Part shown: in pieces, positions 8,536-16,601 of the stretch | Layout of the letters: each line of letters opens with the position of its first letter | How positions within the stretch are numbered: position 1 is the stretch's first letter | Source of the DNA: Bacteroidetes bacterium 43-16 | GTDB lineage: Bacteria > Bacteroidota > Bacteroidia > Chitinophagales > Chitinophagaceae | Length of the DNA stretch: 64,000 nucleotides | Assembly: GCA_001897525.1 (NCBI GenBank) | Contig: MKTB01000017.1 | Location: forward strand, 390,869 to 454,868 | Reading direction: 5' to 3' | Notes under the pieces: generated by a model | What the model saw: only the letters and a program-made list of their open reading frames with translations | Told to the model about the DNA's origin: nothing | The model's database searches: none | Program-made: the position numbers and the translations under genes

Positions 8536-8543
8536 CAAATGTA
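8536..8543 (-). promoter_or_regulatory. -7 promoter element of rpiB-tatC
   Basis: On the minus strand the box reads TACATTTG, a full match to TAnnTTTG, and ends 8 nt before the rpiB ATG, so the transcript would have almost no leader. Confidence 0.55.
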
Positions 8544-8668
8544 AAGATTAAATGGCTTATGCGGCTCAAGTAAATCTTATAATTTTGGAATAACCTGTAT
8601 GAAAGCCAGGCTGGACAAGCATCTGAAGGTCAAAAGCTAATCTATAAAATATTCTTAAAAGAGCTGAA

Positions 8669-8790
8669 GCCCGGCATACTGCCCGGGCATAAAAAGGGCT
8701 GTCCGGGAAGCCTGGAAATTTGTCATCCTGAGTTCATCGAAGTATCGACGGTGCTCAATAAGAGAAATTTGTCAGCTTTTCCAGACAGCC
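8669..8790 (-). terminator. Double hairpin after aspS with repeat motif
   Basis: Two hairpins follow the aspS stop. The nearer and larger one (8696-8790) pairs GGCTGTCCGG with CCAGACAGCC and leads on the minus strand into TTTTTA. Its loop contains the direct repeat GAAATTTGTCA-like twice and TGTCATCCTGAGTTCATCGA. A second short GC-rich hairpin (8669-8688, GCCCGG/CCGGGC) follows. The large element matches the loop motif of the hairpin at 7094-7153. Confidence 0.6.
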
Positions 8791-8810
8791 TTAAATGATT
8801 CAGACTGATC

Positions 8811-10580
8811 TTATGCTTTTATACTTAGTTTCAGTTCATCCAGTTGCTTAAGGTCAAGACTAGCAGGTGCATCCAGCATCACATCTCTGCCCGAGTTGTT
8901 TTTAGGGAAGGCAATATACTCCCTGATGCTTTCATCACCGCCTAGTAGGGCACAAAGACGGTCAAACCCGAAGGCTAGTCCGCCATGTGGTGGCGCACCG
9001 TATTCAAAGGCACCCAGTAAAAAACCGAATTGCTCTTTTGCTTCTTCCTCGCTCAATCCTAACGCGGCAAACATTTTTTGTTGCATTTCTTTTTGATAGA
9101 TCCGGATAGAACCACCACCGATCTCCGTACCGTTCAGCACGATATCATAAGCATTGGCGTTGATCTCTCCGAAACGCTCCGGCTGGTCCATCAGCTCTGC
9201 CTGCTCCGGCTTAGGAGCCGTGAAGGGATGGTGCTTGGCATAGTAGCGCCCATCTTCTTCATTGTGTTCAAACAATGGGAAGTCGATTACCCAAAGCGGG
9301 GCAAAGGTTTCCGGGTTTCTCCAACCCAGGCGCTCTGCCATTTCAAGGCGCAAAGTAGCCATCGCCGAGCGGGTCTTGTCTTCGCCTCCGGCAAGGATCA
9401 AAATAATATCACCAGCTTTAGCGCCACATTGCTCTGCTATTTGCTTTTGACGCGCTTCATCAAAGAATTTGTCTACACTGCTTTTAAACGTACCGTCAGT
9501 ATTGCATTTGATGAACAGCATTCCGGTCATACCAATCTGCGGACGTTTCACCCATTCGGTGATCTCATCGGTTTGCTTACGGGTATATTCCGAACCGTTC
9601 GGCACAGCGATCGCCAGGATCGAGGCTGCTTCATCGGTCACTTTAAAGTCAACACCATTCAAAGCTTCACAGAAAACCTCATTGTTCACTTTGAGGTTAT
9701 TGATCTTCATCTCAAAGCGGATATCCGGCTTGTCATTACCATAATGCCACATGGCATCTTTATAGGTCATCCTGGGGAATGCATCAGCGATATCAATGCC
9801 TTTTATCTCTTTGAAGATATGCTTGAACATGCCTTCAAATGTATTTAAAATATCTTCCTGCTCTACAAAACTCATTTCACAGTCGATCTGGGTAAATTCC
9901 GGCTGACGGTCTGCTCTCAGGTCCTCATCACGGAAGCATTTCACGATCTGGTAATAACGGTCGTAGCCACTCACCATCAATAATTGCTTGAAAGTTTGCG
10001 GAGACTGGGGCAGGGCATAGAACTGACCTTCGTTCATACGGGAAGGCACTACGAAATCCCTTGCTCCTTCCGGAGTAGAGCGGATCAGGAAAGGCGTTTC
10101 TATATCCAGAAAGCCTTGCTCATGCAAGTAGTTGCGCGCAACGCGACCTACCTGGTAACGCAGCTCCAGGTTGCGGCGCAAAGGATTACGACGCAGGTCC
10201 AGGTAGCGGTATTTCATCCTTAACTCTTCACCACCATCCGTTTCATCCTCGATGGTAAATGGAGGAGTAAGTGATTTGTTGAGTATAGTATATTCCGTTA
10301 CTTCGATCTCGATATCACCTGTCGGCATTTTAGGGTTCTTGCTGCTACGTTCGATAACTTTACCCGTAGCCTGTACTACGAACTCACGGCCTAATGAGTT
10401 TTCATTCAATTGCTCCGTCATCGCTTCATTGAAAAACAATTGAGTGATACCATAACGGTCTCTCAGATCTACAAAGGTAATGCTGCCAAATTTCCGGGTG
10501 ATCTGCACCCATCCGCTCAACGTAACAGTTTCGCCTACATTATTTATTCTTAATTGACCACAATTGTGTGTACGGAACAT
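8811..10580 (-). CDS. aspS: Aspartyl-tRNA synthetase
   Basis: The 589-residue protein is a class II bacterial-type AspRS: an N-terminal OB-fold anticodon-binding domain (about 1-110), class II motif 2 with [16 protein letters not shown], the bacterial GAD insertion domain (about 290-400) and motif 3 G-L-A-F-G-F-D-R-L near the C-terminus. It charges tRNA-Asp in the cytoplasm. I use the ATG at 10580 because the protein begins there as in the family (F-R-T-H-N-C-G-x-L). A longer frame to 10637 only translates an octamer repeat array. It is monocistronic as far as can be seen. Confidence 0.95.
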   Translation of the reverse strand: MFRTHNCGQLRINNVGETVTLSGWVQITRKFGSITFVDLRDRYGITQLFFNEAMTEQLNENSLGREFVVQATGKVIERSSKNPKMPTGDIEIEVTEYTILNKSLTPPFTIEDETDGGEELRMKYRYLDLRRNPLRRNLELRYQVGRVARNYLHEQGFLDIETPFLIRSTPEGARDFVVPSRMNEGQFYALPQSPQTFKQLLMVSGYDRYYQIVKCFRDEDLRADRQPEFTQIDCEMSFVEQEDILNTFEGMFKHIFKEIKGIDIADAFPRMTYKDAMWHYGNDKPDIRFEMKINNLKVNNEVFCEALNGVDFKVTDEAASILAIAVPNGSEYTRKQTDEITEWVKRPQIGMTGMLFIKCNTDGTFKSSVDKFFDEARQKQIAEQCGAKAGDIILILAGGEDKTRSAMATLRLEMAERLGWRNPETFAPLWVIDFPLFEHNEEDGRYYAKHHPFTAPKPEQAELMDQPERFGEINANAYDIVLNGTEIGGGSIRIYQKEMQQKMFAALGLSEEEAKEQFGFLLGAFEYGAPPHGGLAFGFDRLCALLGGDESIREYIAFPKNNSGRDVMLDAPASLDLKQLDELKLSIKA

Positions 10581-10589
10581 TTTTATTTG

Positions 10590-10637
10590 ATTTGTAAATT
10601 TGTGAATTTGAAGATTTGTAAATTTGTAAATGTGCAA
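10590..10637 (+). repeat. Octamer repeat array upstream of aspS
   Basis: Six 8-bp units in strict register with consensus ATTTGTAA (ATTTGTAA, ATTTGTGA, ATTTGAAG, ATTTGTAA, ATTTGTAA, ATGTGCAA) lie 10 bp before the aspS start. The same octamer type recurs on both sides of the neighbouring fabG-type gene. Confidence 0.75.
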
Positions 10638-10711
10638 TTTTACTTCATCTACTTTATAATATTGTTACTTGTATTTAGGCTATGAGACACTTATATTATT
10701 CATGAATTAAC

Positions 10712-10751
10712 ATTTACAAATTCACGAATTAGTTCATTCACGAATTTAAGT
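10712..10751 (-). repeat. Octamer repeat array at the 3' end of the fabG-type gene
   Basis: Five 8-bp units (ATTTACAA, ATTCACGA, ATTAGTTC, ATTCACGA, ATTTAAGT) in register. They are the inverted orientation of the ATTTGTGA/ATTCGTGA type and run into the stop codon of the reductase gene at 10746. Confidence 0.65.
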
Positions 10752-11474
10752 ATACAGTCCGCCATTGATCGAGATCACCTGCCCGGTAATATAACCGGCA
10801 TCCTTTGAAGCCAGGAATTTCACCAAAGCAGCTACCTCTTCTGGTTTACCGAAACGGTTCATCGGGATCATGGCCGAGAGCTCTTTCTGGTCCAGGTCCT
10901 GGGTCATATCAGAAGCGATAAAGCCCGGTGCAATCGCATTTACGGTAATATTACGTTTCGCGATCTCCTGTGCCAAAGCTTTTGTAGCGCCTATCACGCC
11001 TGCTTTCGCGGCAGAATAATTGACCTGTCCAGGCATTCCTTTCAGACCGCTCAGGGACACGATATTAATGATGCGGCCATAGCGGTTCATCAATAAAGGC
11101 TGCATAATGGTACGGGTAACGTTATACATACCCTCCAGGTTGGTATCTACCACGCTGCGCCATTGTTCATCTTCCATGAAAGTCATCAGCACATCATTCC
11201 TTATCCCGGCATTATTCACCAACACTTCAATGGTAGCGCCTTTGTTATTTTCCATCCAGGCCTGCAGCGCCGCTTGTACTTCTTCTTTTTTTGCCACATC
11301 AAAAGGCAGCAGTTCTGCCGTTTGCCCTTCCGCTCTTACCAGGTCGGCTGTTTCCGCTGCTGCGGCTGCATTGCCTTTATAGTTGATTAAAACGGGATAA
11401 CCCGATTGAGCCAAAGCCACACATATGGCGCGGCCTATACCTCTTGATCCCCCCGTTACTAATGCGTATTTCAT
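10746..11474 (-). CDS. fabG: FabG-type short-chain dehydrogenase/reductase
   Basis: The 242-residue SDR has the cofactor motif T-G-G-S-R-G-I-G (7-14), N-N-A-G (87-90) and the catalytic set S140, Y153 and K157, with a G-F-I-A-S-D-M-T segment typical of 3-oxoacyl-ACP reductases. FabG reduces 3-oxoacyl-ACP with NADPH in fatty acid or polyene elongation. It is not inside a fab operon; aspS and glnS flank it, and octamer repeats bracket it on both sides. Bacteroidota often carry several FabG paralogues, some in aryl-polyene/flexirubin pathways, so it may be an accessory copy. The enzyme class is secure, the pathway is not. Confidence 0.85.
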   Translation of the reverse strand: MKYALVTGGSRGIGRAICVALAQSGYPVLINYKGNAAAAAETADLVRAEGQTAELLPFDVAKKEEVQAALQAWMENNKGATIEVLVNNAGIRNDVLMTFMEDEQWRSVVDTNLEGMYNVTRTIMQPLLMNRYGRIINIVSLSGLKGMPGQVNYSAAKAGVIGATKALAQEIAKRNITVNAIAPGFIASDMTQDLDQKELSAMIPMNRFGKPEEVAALVKFLASKDAGYITGQVISINGGLYT

Positions 11475-11491
11475 ATAATTGTTAATTGTGA

Positions 11492-11523
11492 ATGAGCAAA
11501 TTTGTGAATTTGTGAATTTGTAG
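11492..11523 (+). repeat. Octamer repeat array upstream of the fabG-type gene
   Basis: Four 8-bp units in register (ATGAGCAA, ATTTGTGA, ATTTGTGA, ATTTGTAG) lie 17 bp upstream of the start codon, in the same orientation as the array before aspS. Confidence 0.65.
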
Positions 11524-11569
11524 AATATCTATTAACTATTCATTTTTCACTATTCATTATTCGCTTGAA

Positions 11570-13237
11570 TTAGCCTTTCTTCTGTTCCTTTGCCCAGCTG
11601 TCTTTCAGGCCAACGGTTTTATTGAACACAATTTTATCGGCAGTGCTGTCTTTATCCAAAGCAAAATAACCAATCCTTAAAAACTGGAAGCGGTCTGTTT
11701 CTGCAGTCTCTGCCAAAGCCGGTTCTATATAAGCTTTCGGAATAATCGTCAGGCTGTCTGTATTGATATAATCTTTAAAGTCTCCTTCTTCAGCCGCAGG
11801 ATTTTCTACTTTGAACAGGCGATCATATAACCTGATCTCTGCTTCTTTTGCCGTATTGACATCCAGCCAGTGCATAGTACCTTTTACCTTAATACCGCTG
11901 GTATCGCTACCGCTCCTGCTTTCCGGGAAGTATTTACAGTACACCTCGGTAACTTTACCGTTCTCATCTGTTTTGTAATCCTCGCATTCTACGATAAAGG
12001 CATGTTTCAGGCGTACTTTCAATCCTTTACCCAGGCGGAAGTATTTAGCCGGTGGATTTTCCATAAAGTCTTCGCGCTCGATCCATAAGGTATTGCTGAA
12101 GCTGATCTCGCGGTGTCCGCCATTTTCATCTTCAGGATTATTCTCTGCATTCAGGAGCTCCGTTTGCCCTTCAGGATAATTGGTAATGATCAGTTTGATC
12201 GGGTCCAGCACGGCCATCCTGCGCAAAGCAACTTTGTTCAGGTGCTCGCGCACGCAGAATTCCAATAAGCCTATGTCGATCAGGTTTTCGCGCTTGGCCA
12301 CACCGATGGTTTCTGCAAATTTGCGGATCGACTCCGGTGTATAACCACGACGACGCATACCGCTAATGGTAGGCATACGCGGATCGTCCCAGCCACTCAC
12401 GTGCTTCTCATTCACCAGTTGCAGCAATTTACGTTTGCTCATCACCGTATAGTTCAGGTTGAGGCGCGCAAATTCATATTGATGAGAAGGGAAAATTTCT
12501 AATTTCTCGATACACCAATCGTATAATGGCCTGTGATGAATAAATTCCAGGGTACAAATAGAGTGGGTGATCTCTTCTATACTATCACTTTGCCCGTGTG
12601 CGAAATCGTACATCGGGTAGATGCACCAGGTATCGCCGGTACGGTGGTGATGGGCATGTTTGATGCGGTAAATGATCGGGTCGCGCAACAATAAGTTAGG
12701 GTGGCCCATATCTATTTTTGCACGTAATACTTTTTCGCCATCGGCATATTTACCGTCACGCATAGCGGCAAACAGTTCCAGGTTTTCTTCAACGCTCCTG
12801 TCCCTGTAAGGACTATTGCTACCCGGTTTATCAATATTGCCTTTCAGGGCAGCGATCTCTTCGGCAGTAGAATCGTCCACGTAAGCCAGACCTTTCTCGA
12901 TCAGCTTAACGGCAAAGTCGTGTAATTGTTGGAAATAGTCGGAGGTATAATGTAGCTCATCCCATTCGAAGCCCAGCCAGCGCACATCATTCATGATGCT
13001 GTCTACATATTCAGTGTCTTCGGTTACGGGATTCGTATCGTCAAAACGTAAATTACATTTACCCTTATATTTTTTAGCCAGGCCAAAATTCAAACAAATG
13101 GATTTGGCATGACCAATATGCAAATAGCCATTAGGCTCCGGGGGGAAGCGTGTGTGTACACGTCCCTTATGGGCACCATTGGCCAGGTCTTTTTCAATGA
13201 TCTCTTCTATAAAGTTGAGGGAACGTTCTTCGCTCAT
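11570..13237 (-). CDS. glnS: Glutaminyl-tRNA synthetase
   Basis: The 555-residue protein is a class I GlnRS: F-P-P-E-P-N-G-Y-L-H-I-G-H-A-K-S with HIGH at 40-43, the V-M-S-K-R-K ATP loop (MSKRK at 266-270), and the C-terminal double beta-barrel anticodon-binding domain (about 340-550). It charges tRNA-Gln directly, so this organism should not need the GatCAB route for glutamine. I use the ATG at 13237, which is 25 nt after a TATATTTG promoter box. A frame extending to 13264 reaches into that box. Confidence 0.95.
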   Translation of the reverse strand: MSEERSLNFIEEIIEKDLANGAHKGRVHTRFPPEPNGYLHIGHAKSICLNFGLAKKYKGKCNLRFDDTNPVTEDTEYVDSIMNDVRWLGFEWDELHYTSDYFQQLHDFAVKLIEKGLAYVDDSTAEEIAALKGNIDKPGSNSPYRDRSVEENLELFAAMRDGKYADGEKVLRAKIDMGHPNLLLRDPIIYRIKHAHHHRTGDTWCIYPMYDFAHGQSDSIEEITHSICTLEFIHHRPLYDWCIEKLEIFPSHQYEFARLNLNYTVMSKRKLLQLVNEKHVSGWDDPRMPTISGMRRRGYTPESIRKFAETIGVAKRENLIDIGLLEFCVREHLNKVALRRMAVLDPIKLIITNYPEGQTELLNAENNPEDENGGHREISFSNTLWIEREDFMENPPAKYFRLGKGLKVRLKHAFIVECEDYKTDENGKVTEVYCKYFPESRSGSDTSGIKVKGTMHWLDVNTAKEAEIRLYDRLFKVENPAAEEGDFKDYINTDSLTIIPKAYIEPALAETAETDRFQFLRIGYFALDKDSTADKIVFNKTVGLKDSWAKEQKKG

Positions 13238-13261
13238 AAAAATCTGGAATAAAAATTTGTG

Positions 13262-13269
13262 CAAATATA
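13262..13269 (-). promoter_or_regulatory. -7 promoter element of glnS
   Basis: The minus strand reads TATATTTG, a perfect TAnnTTTG, ending 24 nt before the glnS ATG. Confidence 0.55.
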
Positions 13270-13314
13270 CCTAATGCGTTTAATCTATACGGCATTAGGT
13301 GATGATTTATAAAA

Positions 13315-13347
13315 AATATGCCCGCCAGGAAGCTGGCGGGCAAATAT
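13315..13347 (-). terminator. Terminator after the DUF4834 gene
   Basis: TGCCCGCCAG pairs with CTGGCGGGCA around a four-base loop, and the minus strand continues ATATTTTTT. It separates the DUF4834 gene from glnS. Confidence 0.85.
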
Positions 13348-13365
13348 ATAATAAGTTGGGGCTAA

Positions 13366-13572
13366 TTATTTGACTTCTTCGTAGTCAATAAAATCGCCGT
13401 CCACTCTTTTTTTCTGTTTTTGCTGCGCAGCTTGCTGGTTTACCTGATTCTGGATATCATTCATCTGCTGTCGCATGCCTTTTGTAAAACGGGCTATAGG
13501 CAGCACGTATTTCAAGACAAATCTCAAAACTATTGAAGCAATAAATAAAAATATAACGATCTTCCAAAACAT
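13366..13572 (-). CDS. DUF4834-family small membrane protein
   Basis: The 68-residue protein has one N-terminal transmembrane helix (about 4-26), a polar linker rich in Gln and Lys, and ends with G-D-F-I-D-Y-E-E-V-K. The closing (Y/F)-I-D-(Y/F)-E-E motif is typical of the Bacteroidota DUF4834 family; the function is unknown. I start it at the ATG at 13572, since a TTG start at 13608 would place the -33 and -7 promoter boxes inside the gene. It has its own promoter and terminator. Confidence 0.7.
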   Translation of the reverse strand: MFWKIVIFLFIASIVLRFVLKYVLPIARFTKGMRQQMNDIQNQVNQQAAQQKQKKRVDGDFIDYEEVK

Positions 13573-13578
13573 AATACG

Positions 13579-13608
13579 CAAATATACAGAACTTAGCACA
13601 ATCTCCAA
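13579..13608 (-). promoter_or_regulatory. Complete -33/-7 promoter of the DUF4834 gene
   Basis: On the minus strand TTG (13606-13608), a 19-bp spacer and TATATTTG (13579-13586) form a canonical Bacteroidota promoter. The -7 box ends only 6 nt before the ATG at 13572, so the message should be leaderless or nearly so. Confidence 0.65.
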
Positions 13609-13751
13609 TAATCCTTATAAAAACAATAACGTTTCCTCAGGTTAGTGGATATAAAGTACCGCATTTACAGGTATATCAACAATATGCGCTCATACTTTCA
13701 AGCCTAACATTAGCGGTTGGAGATATCTACCTAATAGTATGTTCCGGTTCA

Positions 13752-14831
13752 TTAAATTTTATTGATCTTATAGGATTTACTGTTTCCATTCTGGTCAATC
13801 AATTTGATAAAATAAGCGCCGGAAGCAAAAGCTCCCAGGTCAAATTTTACATATTGCTCTTGTGTACTGATTGACTTGAGCACTTTACCGGATTCATCTA
13901 TTAATTGTATGAACCGGCCCGTATTATAAGGGATCTCAATGGTGACCTCATGTTCTGCAGGATTAGGATAGATGCGGATGTCCTCTTTATCACCGGGAAT
14001 GAATACCTGCCTGATGTCGCTATAGACAAACTCTCCATCTACACTCCGGAGCTTGAGCCGGTAATAATTGTTCCCGAAAGGAGGCAGGTAGTCCAGGTAG
14101 GCATAATCTCCGGTATTGTTGGGTTTCCGGATACCTATAATCGACCATTGCGCGCCATTGCTGCTTCTTTCGATTTCTATCCTGGAGAGTAATTCACTTT
14201 TTTCACAGGTCCATTTTAACTGCACGTTCCTGATGACCAGCTCAGCGGTAAAGTTATGCAGGTTAATAAAAAGCGGCAGTGTCTCCAGGGTGATATAGAC
14301 TGTAGCCACATTGGCCACATTGCCGTTCTGGTCACTGATGGTATAGGTGAAGCTATCTGTGCCCTGGGCATTAGGGTCGGGGGTATAAAGAAAAATACCG
14401 TTTGCCTGGATCGTTACGGTGCCTTTCAAGGGCTGTTGCACGATACTTAAGGTATTCAGAGCAAAGGGGCTGCAATAGCTGGTATCATTTAAGAGTACGG
14501 CTATCTGGGTGGTAGAGTCAACGGTCACAGAGTCATTTAAAACGTTCGGATGTTTGATGCGTACAAATATATCATCAGAGAAGTCTGAAGTACAGCCTAC
14601 AGCAGAGATACCTTTTACCGTAAATGTGGCTTCTTCCTCCACGGTCAGGGTATCGGTAACAGCACCGCTCAGCGGTGCACCGTTTTTGTACCACTGGTAG
14701 CTGGCTGCCCCGGTAGAGCTGGCCGTAAGTAAATGTGTCTCTCCGTTACAGATATAAACTGTTTGCTGTGCATGTACCTCAAACTGAGACATGACAGCAA
14801 ACAGTAAACAAACCAAATTTTTATACTTCAT
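13752..14831 (-). CDS. T9SS type A secreted protein with Ig/cadherin-like domains
   Basis: The 359-residue protein has a signal peptide (about 1-21, ending V-H-A-Q), an Ig/PKD-like domain with Y-Q-W-Y-K-N-G (about 25-95), a cadherin-like domain with G-T-D-S-F-T-Y-T-I-S-D (about 100-185), a further beta domain, and a C-terminal T9SS type A sorting domain (Y-P-N-P near 290, ending F-I-K-L-I-D-Q-N-G). It should be secreted to the cell surface by the type IX system. It is the last of three tandem secreted-protein genes and the only one with a sorting domain. The ATG at 14831 fits the signal peptide better than an upstream GTG. Confidence 0.82.
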   Translation of the reverse strand: MKYKNLVCLLFAVMSQFEVHAQQTVYICNGETHLLTASSTGAASYQWYKNGAPLSGAVTDTLTVEEEATFTVKGISAVGCTSDFSDDIFVRIKHPNVLNDSVTVDSTTQIAVLLNDTSYCSPFALNTLSIVQQPLKGTVTIQANGIFLYTPDPNAQGTDSFTYTISDQNGNVANVATVYITLETLPLFINLHNFTAELVIRNVQLKWTCEKSELLSRIEIERSSNGAQWSIIGIRKPNNTGDYAYLDYLPPFGNNYYRLKLRSVDGEFVYSDIRQVFIPGDKEDIRIYPNPAEHEVTIEIPYNTGRFIQLIDESGKVLKSISTQEQYVKFDLGAFASGAYFIKLIDQNGNSKSYKINKI

Positions 14832-14865
14832 CTGCACAAATTCTATCCTTAAGCACTGATTAAAA

Positions 14866-15507
14866 TTATTGTATCGTAACGCTCGGCGTGGTTGGTGCGG
14901 TATTGGTAATGATAGTATGGGAAGCCGTACCAGTACATCCGGTCATTTTAGAACCATCGTTGGTAGGCAATACATAAGCTACAGATACCCCATAAGTACC
15001 ACTTGTAGTTACCTGGTTTAAATGATTGTTTGTTCCGGAAACCGTACCACCACCTGTCCAGGTAAAGTTATAACTGAGACCCGGTGCTGCAGTAAGGTTA
15101 AGCGCACCATAGTTAGTGGAAGCCGTCAGGGTTTCGTTCAATGTAACATTAGAACAGATAGCTGTAGCACCGGCAATAGATGCGGTCAATGCAGGCAGCA
15201 CATAAACGGTATGAGTGGCCTGTGCCGACCAACAACCATTGCCATCCTGCACCCTGAGGGTATAGGTTTTGGCTATTGCTGTGGTTGCCGGGCTGAGCGT
15301 GACGGTTTGCACCAGGTTGGGGCTACTACCTGTCTGTACGACGGTAGCACCATCACTCCATTCATAAACAGAGAAAGTGGACACACTCGGGGTTAAGGTA
15401 AAAGCAGTACCGGAACATACATAGAAAGTTCCTGCTATTGCATTGACGATCGTCATCAGGCTTAAAGCTGCTGCGATAAAAATGGATTTGAAAAATTTGG
15501 TCTTCAT
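14866..15507 (-). CDS. Exported Ig/PKD-like protein of the 13.7-16.4 kb cluster
   Basis: The 213-residue protein has a clear signal peptide (about 1-25) followed by two Ig/PKD-like beta domains, the first with S-V-Y-E-W-S-D-G and V-Q-D-G-N-G-C-W-S, the second with an S-Y-N-F-T-W-T-G-G core. It ends in a Pro/Thr-rich stretch that looks like the linker between domains of larger surface adhesins, with no sorting domain. It lies 34 bp upstream of the T9SS protein and 36 bp downstream of the first cluster gene, so the three probably form an operon. The exact function is unknown. Confidence 0.72.
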   Translation of the reverse strand: MKTKFFKSIFIAAALSLMTIVNAIAGTFYVCSGTAFTLTPSVSTFSVYEWSDGATVVQTGSSPNLVQTVTLSPATTAIAKTYTLRVQDGNGCWSAQATHTVYVLPALTASIAGATAICSNVTLNETLTASTNYGALNLTAAPGLSYNFTWTGGGTVSGTNNHLNQVTTSGTYGVSVAYVLPTNDGSKMTGCTGTASHTIITNTAPTTPSVTIQ

Positions 15508-15543
15508 AATACTTGATTTTTTAGGTTGAAAAGAAAATTTATT

Positions 15544-16272
15544 TTAATTAATGGTTGCACTGCTGGGCACGCTGGGATTAGGGCGTATCGTTACCTGCAC
15601 GGCCGTTCGCCCGGATGGGTAAATACCGGCATCTACCGCTTCGAGGCTGTAATTTTTAACCACAGTACTCGATGTGGTAATTACAGGCAAGGGCATATTG
15701 GCCGTGGTTGTGGTGCTTACCTGTGTGGTACCTTCATACAATTTATAGGTATAGCCACTGTGGAAATTGGTGATCGGGAGTGAAGTGCTTTGTCCCGAGC
15801 AGGTAGTCAGGTTATTTGCAGTAGGTGATTGAACAAAAAAGGCATAATAGACCCGTATAGAATTGGCCAGGCCATAAAAGTAGGCCCGCACGCCATCAAA
15901 GGTTACCCCCTCTGCCGGGATCATCATTTCTCCTACGGCACCGCCACTGAGTCCTAAGAGAGAAGCAAGCGTAGTGCTTGTGTACACCGTACCTACCGTA
16001 GGCGTTATGCCGCCGAGGGTTTTGGCCACTTCAAGATTAGACAAGAGTCCCGTACCCAATACAACTCCTGTTGAAGTGGTCATACGGAGTATAATGGGCG
16101 TGGTACTGGTCGGTTTATTGGTACTGGGAAATTGTAAATTTTGTGTAACGGAGCCAAACAAAACGGAGGTTAAGGTAGAATAGGTAGCCGGATCGCTGGT
16201 CAGTGCATTGCCCGGGTTGGTAACACTCCCGCTACTTTGCTGCATAGAAGCATAAATCCTTTGTGCCTGCAC
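15544..16272 (-). CDS. Secreted protein whose signal peptide is out of frame with its ATG
   Basis: The longest frame with a usual start begins at a GTG (16270-16272) and gives 242 residues, already in the mature region (Q-A-Q-R-I-Y). Upstream in the same frame the sequence reads I-K-Q-S-L-G-I-H-L-G-G-I-C-L-C-L-L-T-C-F-N-V-Q-A-Q, an obvious signal peptide, but it meets a stop (TAA) at 16348-16350. An ATG at 16355-16357 would supply M-Y-L-K-P in frame if the A5 run (16345-16349) were A4. So the gene has a single-base frameshift, a sequencing error, or an AUU start at 16333-16335. The mature part is Ser/Thr-rich, beta-strand-like, with C-S-G-Q-S-T-S near 159, and ends in a Pro-rich linker without a sorting domain. 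First gene of the cluster. Confidence 0.65.
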   Translation of the reverse strand: MQAQRIYASMQQSSGSVTNPGNALTSDPATYSTLTSVLFGSVTQNLQFPSTNKPTSTTPIILRMTTSTGVVLGTGLLSNLEVAKTLGGITPTVGTVYTSTTLASLLGLSGGAVGEMMIPAEGVTFDGVRAYFYGLANSIRVYYAFFVQSPTANNLTTCSGQSTSLPITNFHSGYTYKLYEGTTQVSTTTTANMPLPVITTSSTVVKNYSLEAVDAGIYPSGRTAVQVTIRPNPSVPSSATIN

Positions 16273-16601
16273 ATTAAAGCAGGTAAGCAGGCAGAGACAA
16301 ATACCCCCTAAGTGTATACCGAGACTTTGTTTAATTGTTATAGGTTTTTAAGTACATCACAAAACGGAACAGGAACAAGGAATGCTCCAACCGTCTATTC
16401 AAACAATTAAATAGGCAGGAGTATAAGTCGGTCTTTCAAAGGTTATTACAAATGTACCATATTTATATTTAAAAATGAAAAAATATCGGTCATTTATTAA
16501 TATCCTTTACTGTAAAAGCTATAGAGGGATTTTAAAATCTATTATTCATTATTTTAATTAATAATAAATAATATTAAAATGTATAAATTATTATAAAAAA
16601 G
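16273..16601. other. Intergenic stretch with signal-peptide remnant and promoter
   Basis: The first 85 bases encode the signal peptide that belongs to the gene to the left. At 16449-16456 the minus strand reads TACATTTG, a good -7 box about 95 nt before the ATG at 16357. From 16515 to 16600 the DNA is very A/T-rich with an imperfect inverted repeat of ATTATT/AATAAT units. No other gene is seen. Confidence 0.6.
16449..16456 (-). promoter_or_regulatory. -7 promoter element of the secreted cluster
   Basis: TACATTTG on the minus strand matches TAnnTTTG and lies upstream of the presumed true start of the first secreted-protein gene; the -33 region is A/T-rich without a clear TTG. Confidence 0.4.

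Noticed and set aside
9078-9848. 256-codon frame antisense to aspS
   Set aside because: Lies wholly inside a certain gene; composition is that of the opposite strand of aspS. Similar shadows at 3624-4115, 21309-21836, 22748-23206 and 48312-48974 were dropped for the same reason.
10746-11474. Linking the fabG-type gene to the pigment-type trio at 17-20 kb as one cluster
   Set aside because: More than 5 kb with glnS and unrelated secreted-protein genes separates them; no shared promoter or order supports it.
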